From: DASPKT01 sp035626475
GTDB lineage: Bacteria > Pseudomonadota > Alphaproteobacteria > Azospirillales > Azospirillaceae
Direction of reading: 5' to 3'
Length of the DNA: 64,000 nucleotides
NCBI GenBank assembly: GCA_035626475.1
Contig: DASPNP010000021.1
Span: 62,001-126,000 of the forward strand
In this document: positions 34,945 to 41,337 of the stretch, one piece after another
How positions within the stretch are numbered: the first letter of the stretch is position 1
How the letters are laid out: each line of letters starts with the position of its first letter
Translations under genes and position numbers: made by a program
Notes under the pieces: generated by a model
What the model was told of the DNA's origin: nothing
Seen by the model: the letters and a program-made list of their open reading frames with translations, nothing else
Database searches by the model: none

Positions 34945-35454
34945 TCAGGCCGCCTTGCCGGAGGCCTGCAGCGCCTTCTGGTTGACGTTCTCGATCGCGA
35001 TCTTGTTCAGCTTCGCGTCGGTCGCTTTCTCCTCGTCGAGGGTCTCGGCGAGGAGCTTCGCCACCTTGGTCAGGCCGCAGGCCTCGGCATAGGCATGCAG
35101 CGAGCCGTAGCTGGCGATCTCGTAATGCTCGGCCTTCTGGGCGGCGGCGATCAGCGCCACGTCCAGCATCTCCGGCGGCAGGTCCTGCTCCAGGATTTCC
35201 TTCGCCTCCTCGATCAGCCCCTCCATCGCGGCGCAGCGCTTGCCGCGCTTGCGGGTGTCGAGCTCCTCGAAGACCTGTTCCAGCCGCTCGATCTGGCCGC
35301 GCGTCTCTTCCAGGTGCGTCTCGAACGCCTGCTTCAGTTCGGGCGCCGTCGCCGCCTTGGCGAGCTTGGGCAGCGCCTTCGCCAGCTGGTTCTCGGCGTG
35401 GTAGATGTCGCGCAACTCCTCGATCAGCAGGTCCTGCATCGTCTTCACGGGCAT
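34945..35454 (-). CDS. YciF/YciE-type ferritin-like protein (DUF892)
   Basis: A 169-residue four-helix ferritin-like protein of the DUF892 group, cytoplasmic, associated with general stress. Helices carry LLIEELRDIYHAENQLAKALPKL, a THLEETRGQIERLEQVFEEL metal-ligand segment, MEGLIEEAKEIL, and ALIAAAQKAEHYEIASYG. The acidic ExxxE and ExxH positions suit a diiron or metal site. ATG 35452-35454 is used; the wider reading frame is spurious. It is next to the GlsB-type gene, and the pair may share stress regulation. Confidence 0.9.
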   Translation of the reverse strand: MPVKTMQDLLIEELRDIYHAENQLAKALPKLAKAATAPELKQAFETHLEETRGQIERLEQVFEELDTRKRGKRCAAMEGLIEEAKEILEQDLPPEMLDVALIAAAQKAEHYEIASYGSLHAYAEACGLTKVAKLLAETLDEEKATDAKLNKIAIENVNQKALQASGKAA

Positions 35455-35623
35455 CGTGTCATCCTCGAAGCGTCGGGCCGTCTCGGCCGGGATTGGCGCC
35501 GGGGAGGGAGTGCCGCCGGGGCACCCCCTCACGCGTCGCCGCTTGGCACCTTGTCAACACGCCAAGGGGAAGGCTGTTCCCCTTTCGGGACCCCTGTTGG
35601 TCGTGTCGATCAGAAGACGCGCA

Positions 35624-36301
35624 TCAACGCCGGCTGGCCTCGCGCAGCTGCAGGATCTCCATGGTCGGGCCGGCGGTGCCGGCGTCGCTGACGCTGAGAT
35701 ACTTCTCGCTGCTGGGGCCCATGACGGTGATGGTCGCGGGGCGGCCGTTATTGTGGTTCTTCCACATCTGCTGCACCGCCAGCGCCGCCAGCAGGTGCGC
35801 CTCCTCGCCGCCGCGCTCCAGGAACTGGCGGGTCGGCGTCAGGCGCAGCACGTTGCCGTCCATCACCTCGGCCCGCTCGAACAGCCTGTAGCCCAGCCGC
35901 TGGCCGATGGAGCCGACCAGCGTGTCGAAATCCTCGGAGATCATGCGGAAGCCGGCGTCGCGGTCGGCGGCGGCGGTGCGCTGGTCGCCCCAGCCCTGGC
36001 CGCGGCTGTCGGCGCCGAGCCCGCTGGGCTGCGCCGTCTTCAGCAGCTGGCCGAAGACCCAGCCCTCCTCGCCGGACTGCACCGCGCGCACGCCGACCCA
36101 GTCGCCGGAGCGGCGGATCTCCACCACCTCGTCGCCGCGCAGCAGCCGGCCGCGGATGTTGCTGTCGTTGCTGGGGGCCGAGCGCAGGTTGATCCGCTCG
36201 GACTCCACCCGGTGGATGTCCCCCGGCGCCGCCACGGCGGTCCCCGCCATCAGCGCCACCCCCAAAGCCGCAGCCCCAACCCACCCAGAGAAGCACCGCA
36301 T
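35624..36301 (-). CDS. Secreted SH3-domain protein
   Basis: A 225-residue exported protein: a signal peptide (residues 1-24, ending AVAA) and a bacterial SH3 domain (about 28-90: VESERINLRSAPSNDSNIRGRLLRGDEV, then WVGVRAVQSGEEGWVFGQLL). The remaining 130 residues contain a domain I do not recognise, with FDTLVGSIGQRLGYRLF and LAALAVQQMWKNH. SH3b domains often bind cell-wall peptides. The ATG at 36299-36301 is used; the open frame upstream reads into the att repeat of the integrated element and is not coding. This is the last chromosomal gene before the element. Confidence 0.82.
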   Translation of the reverse strand: MRCFSGWVGAAALGVALMAGTAVAAPGDIHRVESERINLRSAPSNDSNIRGRLLRGDEVVEIRRSGDWVGVRAVQSGEEGWVFGQLLKTAQPSGLGADSRGQGWGDQRTAAADRDAGFRMISEDFDTLVGSIGQRLGYRLFERAEVMDGNVLRLTPTRQFLERGGEEAHLLAALAVQQMWKNHNNGRPATITVMGPSSEKYLSVSDAGTAGPTMEILQLREASRR

Positions 36302-36420
36302 CGTCCCCTCCCGCATGATCGGACTAATCCCTTCATGCGGAACAGGCGGGGGAGGGGGGAGGTTCCGGGAACGCCGACGGGCGCGCGGACGCTGCGGCGC
36401 GTCGCGACGATCGGCGGATC

Positions 36421-36507
36421 GGATTTTGAGGAGCTTTCCGAAGATGGTGGGCGCGGTAGGGATTGAACCTACGACCCCCGCCGTGTGAAGGCGATGCTCT
36501 CCCGCTG
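36421..36507. repeat. Left attachment repeat (3' part of tRNA-Val)
   Basis: This 87-bp stretch is identical to 45487-45573. It holds the 3' part of the tRNA-Val gene (from about 36445) and 24 bases of its 3' flank. At 36508 it departs from the tRNA (CCATC instead of AGCTACG), so it is not a functional tRNA. It marks the left end of the integrated element. Confidence 0.93.
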
Positions 36508-37222
36508 CCATCTCCGCCCTGACAACCTGGGGCTATACGAATCAATGCTGTACGGGGAGAATCCTACTGGGACGCTAGGAGAACTGCAAGCCCCTGTCAC
36601 ACAGCATGGGACTGTGCTGTGACAGCCGTGTAGGCTCACTTGGGCATATTGCCCATAGGATCATGGGAAGGGGGCAGGGGGGGGGCTGGGCCAGTACCCG
36701 GGTATGGGATTTACGTACACAGGCTCCCCATGGACGAACCCCTCGCAGGGTGTCCATAGTTGTACGTACCCTTCCACCAGTATCGCTGAGTGCTACTGAA
36801 TTTCACCCTCAGGGAATGAGGCCCTGGCTGGGGTTGAGGGGCTTTAGGACATCGAGGTAGTCCGGAGTCCCATGCCTGGGTTTGCTGAGAGATCGTCCGG
36901 GATTCCTGGCGGGGAGTTCTCCGGGGATGCTCCTAACAAAGTAGTATGGGTTACACCCCCTAGCCCCCTCCTAGAACTTCCCCCCCTCTCTAATCCTCTC
37001 CTCCTCTTAGATTCCTCCCCCTCCTCATCTCTCCTTCGTTCAAGGGCTTGGAATTACCTAACCATACAGAGTAACCATCCTCGCAGCAGCGATAGCCTCT
37101 GGAGTAAATTGCTGTTGTGGGCAAGCAACAAGAGGGCCACCAATGAGAGATAGCACTGCTAGGCATACCTCTGATTCCTGCCTCAGGTCAGCTTCCGCGC
37201 ACGTGCATTGCTATGCAGGTAA
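36508..37222. other. Left 0.7 kb of the element, no convincing gene
   Basis: Two open frames (36606-36860 and 36872-37153) lack ribosome sites and protein-like composition. Structures seen: an inverted repeat with arms CTGTCACACAGCA (36594-36606) and TGCTGTGACAG (36615-36625), a hairpin TGGGCA-TAT-TGCCCA (36641-36655), and a pyrimidine-rich tract (about 36953-37040, mostly C and T). The repeats may be integrase arm sites or regulatory sites; the tract is unexplained. Confidence 0.55.
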
Positions 37223-38116
37223 ATGGATATTAATGCAGGTCAAGAGTCATGCAGGATAATACATCCCATGTCGATCGAACTGCTGATGATGACTAGCAGC
37301 AATTTGCTGGTCGCTTGGGATCCCCTGAAAGGCTCCGAAGGCTTCACGGCCCTCCTTAGTATCAACCGCACAACAAAATTTGGGGATTGGCCGGCAAATC
37401 ACGATGGGCGTCCAGGTGACGAGATCGCCATTATTCGTGATCACACGTTGATATTCTGGGATGCCCGATTGGGCTCTGCCGGATTTAGAGAGACCTTCTA
37501 TATCTCTCGCGCTCTTGAGAGCTTTGTTGGCGACGTATCAGCTTCACCTGCTGCTGATATGATCTATTTAATGCCCCCAACAGAGTTCGGACGGTATATT
37601 GTAACAGTGGACATACCTGCCGGAATCAATTCCACATTCCCTGTTCCACAGGACGGCTTTGATTTCATCAGCACTGGAGACACAAATGGAAATGGCCGCC
37701 GAGAGATAGTGCTTTGGAACCCAAGCGCTGGAAGTCTTCAGTCATATGAGCCTGATTCACTCAGTACACGCGATTTACTCTCTCTCGAACCTAACTCCGG
37801 CTGGGCTCCCATTGTCACTGGCAATTATGTCGGCTCAGATGCGGATGACATAGCCTTTTTCAACAGCCGCACTGGTGCAGTCATCCTGTGGGATGTGACG
37901 AAAGGCAGTTCTGGCTTTACTGATCTGCTGACGTTAAATCCCGGCTGGGTCATTAGCACTCAGATGAGAGATGATTTTGACAGCGACGGCTATGACGACA
38001 TGATGTTCTTCGGTCCTAGTGGAGAGGCAGTTTTGCTTGGCACGACTGTTGGCTTCATCGACGCCACCGGCGTTCTAAGGGGCAATGTGTTTCTCGGCTC
38101 CGGAGACGTGATCTAG
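37223..38116 (+). CDS. FG-GAP/VCBS-like beta-propeller repeat protein
   Basis: A 297-residue protein built from repeats of about 47 residues, each with an Asp/Gly-rich turn followed by hydrophobic strands. Turns: RPGDEIAII, DTNGNGRREIVLW, YVGSDADDIAFF and DFDSDGYDDMMFF. A second recurrent block is W-D-x3-G-S-x-G-F: AWDPLKGSEGF (31-41), FWDARLGSAGF (78-88) and LWDVTKGSSGF (222-232). This resembles calcium-binding FG-GAP/VCBS propeller blades. There is no signal peptide or membrane segment, unusual for the type. The first blade begins almost at residue 1, so the protein may be the C-terminal remnant of a larger one. Other starts (e.g. 37268) are possible. Confidence 0.7.
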   Translation: MDINAGQESCRIIHPMSIELLMMTSSNLLVAWDPLKGSEGFTALLSINRTTKFGDWPANHDGRPGDEIAIIRDHTLIFWDARLGSAGFRETFYISRALESFVGDVSASPAADMIYLMPPTEFGRYIVTVDIPAGINSTFPVPQDGFDFISTGDTNGNGRREIVLWNPSAGSLQSYEPDSLSTRDLLSLEPNSGWAPIVTGNYVGSDADDIAFFNSRTGAVILWDVTKGSSGFTDLLTLNPGWVISTQMRDDFDSDGYDDMMFFGPSGEAVLLGTTVGFIDATGVLRGNVFLGSGDVI

Positions 38117-38248
38117 GAACGATAAACGAGCACTGCCCACCCCGTATCTGGAAGCCCTGCGGGATCGCTCCCCCAGTAAGGCTCCATTTTTAGATCGTCC
38201 ATACGAGAGCACCATTGACTGCTGCCCCGCCGCTGGCATCCTGTGGTG

Positions 38249-38491
38249 ATGAATGAGAACAAACGCAGAACCGTGGTCCCCCTGTATGCCGCGAAGCTGA
38301 GAGACTTCGTGCGGCCTGTAGGCACGTTTCGGGTTCAATGCGGGGCCTGTAGGCGGACTGCCGAACTGGACATCCTGGAGCTAATCGCCCGGTACGGTCA
38401 GCACACCAGCATCAAAGACGTTATGAAGAAGGTCCGGTGCAGCCACTGCGGTGTCGGAGGCTGGGCGTACCCTGAGTTGGACTGGCATTAG
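38249..38491 (+). CDS. Small zinc-ribbon-like protein
   Basis: An 80-residue basic protein with two CxxC pairs, CGAC near residue 34 and CSHC near residue 66, spaced as in a zinc ribbon. The start is ATG 38249; two GTG codons just upstream are also in frame. I do not recognise the family. Small zinc-ribbon proteins of this kind are common in phage and mobile elements, where they bind nucleic acid or regulators. It is followed, 20 bases later, by the first CAAAGTTACTTTG palindrome. Confidence 0.62.
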   Translation: MNENKRRTVVPLYAAKLRDFVRPVGTFRVQCGACRRTAELDILELIARYGQHTSIKDVMKKVRCSHCGVGGWAYPELDWH

Positions 38492-38510
38492 GATGGCCCT
38501 AAAGCACCGG

Positions 38511-38523
38511 CAAAGTTACTTTG
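38511..38523. repeat. CAAAGTTACTTTG palindrome, copy 1
   Basis: First of six copies of the 13-bp near-palindrome (arms CAAAGT and ACTTTG around a central T). The context is GG before and GTGCCCC after. It lies between the zinc-ribbon gene and the 190-aa gene. Confidence 0.85.
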
Positions 38524-38611
38524 GTGCCCCTAGGGAATGTGAGAATCCTATTCTCCGCACCGCCGGGAGAAGCCCTCTGGAGCGAGTGCGCTAGTGGGGA
38601 AGTGAACAGGC

Positions 38612-39184
38612 ATGGCACTAACCAAATTCCTCGTAGCCAGATATCAACTGCTTACTGCTATTGATCTGTTCCTGAATGATCGTGATCCGGTATCGGTTCA
38701 CACCCTTGCTGGCGCTGCACGCGAAATCATTGAGGTTCTATGCAGAAGCGCTGGAATCTCACCTTTCATGGATGAAATTCGGTCCAACTTCCCGGAGCGT
38801 TCTCATAAATCACTCTATGAGACGGTCAATTTGTACCGAAACTCATTCAAGCACGCAGGCGCAGGCAAAGATGATGCTGATATACTGTCGCAGTGTAGTG
38901 ATGAGGCGAACGACTATTTACTTTATGTCTGCACCGAAGATTATCTGCGCCTCAGAAAAGCTGCTCCTATCGAGATTCAGGTGATGCATGCATGGTTCGC
39001 TTGTATGCATTTCGACCGTCTGGCGCCCGCCGTTGACAAGACTCGATGGCTTCCCCTCTTCCCTGGCATCCAGGGTGTAAGTCGGCTTGATGCGAAGAGG
39101 ATGGCGTTAGCGGCCTTGTTTGAAGCTCGCCTAGATGAAGAGTTAATGTCCCATCCAAAGACAGAGCCAAGCGCATTGTCGTAA
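38612..39184 (+). CDS. Hypothetical 190-aa helical protein of the element
   Basis: A 190-residue, predicted alpha-helical protein. Visible segments are ARYQLLTAIDLFLNDRDPVS, HTLAGAAREIIEVLCRSAG, YRNSFKHAGAGKDDAD and LAALFEARLDEEL. The RNSFKHA segment and helical layout recall small HEPN-like or accessory proteins, but no catalytic motif (such as RxxxxH) is convincing. The ATG at 38612 has GGGGAAG upstream. Codon use is of the element's type, not the chromosome's. It lies between palindrome copy 1 and the regular palindrome array. Function unknown. Confidence 0.6.
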   Translation: MALTKFLVARYQLLTAIDLFLNDRDPVSVHTLAGAAREIIEVLCRSAGISPFMDEIRSNFPERSHKSLYETVNLYRNSFKHAGAGKDDADILSQCSDEANDYLLYVCTEDYLRLRKAAPIEIQVMHAWFACMHFDRLAPAVDKTRWLPLFPGIQGVSRLDAKRMALAALFEARLDEELMSHPKTEPSALS

Positions 39185-39634
39185 CCGTTGGCCCGTATCA
39201 GGAATGGCGACGGGGCAAAGTTACTTTGGTGGTCTAATGCGAGCGTTCAAAACATGTTTTGGCAGGGAGTTTTGACCAGGGCAAAGTTACTTTGATGGCT
39301 GCCCCGATCAGCGGCGAAAACAACTTTTCGCGTGAGCCAGATGACCACCAAAGTTACTTTTATTCAATGTTATCAATAACTTACTGAGTGCATGAGTTTC
39401 CGCTGACTCCATACCCGGCAACCCGTTCAAAGCGGGCCCTTGCGACCAGATAATGGTAGCAAGTTGGAAGGGCGGGGCCGCCTTGATGGCGCCTGTTGAT
39501 TATAGCTAAGATCCAACGTATAAGCGGTCTTCGCAAGTGTACACCCATGCGCATCTAGCTCATATTTATCTTAGTATTGTAACTTTGTTCTAACAAGCGC
39601 GGTGGTGTGGGACTGAAGTACTCTGCCGGCCATA
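39185..39634. other. Noncoding region upstream of polymerase-like gene: candidate origin or control region
   Basis: These 450 bases hold three CAAAGTTACTTT palindromes at 39216, 39282 and 39349 (spacing 66 and 67 bp), an AT-rich stretch just after them (about 39358-39385, with GTTATCAATAAC), another AT-rich zone (about 39560-39595), and a partial reverse copy GTAACTTTG at 39579-39587. The layout (spaced repeats next to AT-rich DNA, in front of a replication-type gene) is that of an iteron origin or an autoregulated promoter. No stable gene is seen. Confidence 0.6.
39216..39361. repeat. Three-copy CAAAGTTACTTTG array
   Basis: Copies at 39216-39228, 39282-39294 and 39349-39361 (last base T instead of G). 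Start-to-start spacing is 66 and 67 bp, close to 6.3 helical turns. Copies 2 and 3 share the longer core GGGCAAAGTTACTTTG; the last shares GACCACCAAAGTTACTTT with the copy at 44092. Confidence 0.85.
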
Positions 39635-39661
39635 TTGGCACATTGGCACTGGAGAGAGTAC

Positions 39662-41329
39662 TTGGTCGATATTGGTTCGGTTTGTACGGCGGGCTCCCCG
39701 GAAGCAAGCCAGCGGAACTATGATGCGCTTTTCCGAGAAGACGAAGCCACCCAGCGCTACTCGTCTTTAGCCAAGAGTTCGACGGGTGACCTCTACACCT
39801 CAGATGACCTGGATAAGTGCCTATTCCTGGACCTAGAACGGGCCGTAGATGCGCCGGGCTTGGACGCTGTAGCCTCCCACCTCATGGACGTGGTTAGGCG
39901 CGTCCTGCTGGCTCAGAGAGCGGCTGAAGGTAGGAAGCCCCGGGCCTTGCGGAAGGACGTACTGGCAGCGCTCAGGGCGGAACTGGGGCTGATCCTTGCC
40001 AACCTAGTCCGGGCATACGCTCAGGGGCCAGATTATTGGGTCGCCCTGGAGCGGCTGAAGAACCGCTTCTATGGCGCCGACGATAGGTACAACTGCCTGA
40101 AGATCCGCCGCTCCATCGTGAATGCCGTGGATGCCCTGAAGGCGCTTGGCTTCCTTGAAGTGGTCGGTGGTTTCCAGAACCCCAAAACCGGTAAAGGCTA
40201 TGTCTCGCGCTTCAAGGCGACACCCGCGCTCATAGACCTACTGCCGCCGGATGCCTTCGTAGCCTCCCTACAAAGCACGGGTGAGCCGTCGTGGGATGAG
40301 GATGCGGATAGCTCTTACGAAGCGCCCCGTCTTGATCCAGCCTGGGTCAAACAGGTTGCTCCTCAGCTACGGTCCCGGGAGTGCATCATCCTGAAAAAAG
40401 GCGTTCCGGGGACGGACCGGAAGGAGCGCGTCGGGTATGAGGACACCGAAGAAACCAACCTCATGCGGGCCAACCTGACTGCTTACAACGCGCTTATGGA
40501 CCGCACCGAAATCTCCCTGCCTGGATACCCGCTGAAGATCGATCCCACTCAGACCCTCACCAGCAGGGTCTTCGGGAATGGCAGTTTCGAGGACGGTGGG
40601 CGGTTCTACGGACCTTGGTGGTGCGGGGTTAAGAGTGAGGCGCGGGTTGCCCTGAGAATCAACGGGAAGGCCACCACGGAGATCGACTACAAGGCATTCC
40701 ACCCCACCGTGATCTGCGTCCTGGCTGGGAAGGACCCGAACGGCCCTGAGGCATTCGACCCCTATGTGATCCCTGGTTATTCGCAGGAACCCACCATGCG
40801 GGAGATCATGAAGCTGGCAGTGCTTATCGGCCTGAACTCCAAGAGTGCTTCCGGGGCTGCCACAGCCTTAAGGGGCCGGATCAAGGAGGAGGGACATGAG
40901 GAGTGGTTCAAGCAGAGTGGCCTAGAGGCAAAGTTACTTTTGTCGGATTACGCGGAAGCCCGTCCTGAGGTTGCCAAGCACTTCTACACATCCGCTTGGA
41001 CTTGGTTGCAGCGCTTGGATTCGGATGTCGCTGAGGGGATCATGAACCACTTCACGGCTAAGGGTGTGCCGCTGCTGATGCTCCATGACAGCTTTATTGT
41101 GGAGGAGAGCCGAGCGGGACAGTTAGAAGAGGTCATGATCAGGGAATTCCGCCGGGCACTGGTGGGACGGGCCGGCATGTCACCATCCTATGCGGCGACT
41201 GTATCACCAAAACTCAAAGTGGAGATCGGTTCTGCTCTCGATCAGAAGACAATTGCGAAAGTTCTGGATAGGGAATGTAAACGGCAACCCTTCGGACGAA
41301 CGAATAAAGGAAGGTGGGGGCGGAGATAG
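39662..41329 (+). CDS. Polymerase-like protein: winged-helix region plus family-A-type palm motifs
   Basis: About 555 residues (564 if the TTG at 39635 is used). Numbering below is for the 564-residue form. Residues about 135-205 resemble a winged helix (RYNCLKIRRSIVNAVDAL, LGFLEVVGGF, GKGYVSRFKATP). The C-terminal half has three ordered motifs like DNA polymerase A: motif A EIDYKAFHP with Asp351, an O-helix-like R389-x3-K393 followed by hydrophobics and Asn401, and motif C LHDSFIV with His484-Asp485. RVFGNGSFEDGGRFYGPWW lies before motif A. There is no 3'-5' exonuclease. I infer a minimal polymerase or initiator-polymerase; it could instead be a palm-fold protein with lost activity. TTG 39662 is chosen because GGAG sits 7 bases upstream; no ATG is near. 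Confidence 0.7.
   Translation: MVDIGSVCTAGSPEASQRNYDALFREDEATQRYSSLAKSSTGDLYTSDDLDKCLFLDLERAVDAPGLDAVASHLMDVVRRVLLAQRAAEGRKPRALRKDVLAALRAELGLILANLVRAYAQGPDYWVALERLKNRFYGADDRYNCLKIRRSIVNAVDALKALGFLEVVGGFQNPKTGKGYVSRFKATPALIDLLPPDAFVASLQSTGEPSWDEDADSSYEAPRLDPAWVKQVAPQLRSRECIILKKGVPGTDRKERVGYEDTEETNLMRANLTAYNALMDRTEISLPGYPLKIDPTQTLTSRVFGNGSFEDGGRFYGPWWCGVKSEARVALRINGKATTEIDYKAFHPTVICVLAGKDPNGPEAFDPYVIPGYSQEPTMREIMKLAVLIGLNSKSASGAATALRGRIKEEGHEEWFKQSGLEAKLLLSDYAEARPEVAKHFYTSAWTWLQRLDSDVAEGIMNHFTAKGVPLLMLHDSFIVEESRAGQLEEVMIREFRRALVGRAGMSPSYAATVSPKLKVEIGSALDQKTIAKVLDRECKRQPFGRTNKGRWGRR
40929..40941. repeat. CAAAGTTACTTTT palindrome, copy inside the polymerase-like gene
   Basis: Fifth copy (last base T), inside the coding region where it is read as AKLLL. 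Here the motif is in another frame from the QSYF reading possible elsewhere, which favours a DNA-level signal over a protein motif. Confidence 0.75.
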
Positions 41330-41337
41330 CGATCCGC

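Noticed and set aside
36421..36507. Possible second tRNA-Val gene
   Set aside because: Only the 3' part is present; the acceptor 5' strand and D arm are missing, so it is an att copy.
36606..37153. Two short open frames at the left end of the element
   Set aside because: No ribosome site, biased composition (Pro/Leu/Ser from the pyrimidine tract) and no recognisable domain.
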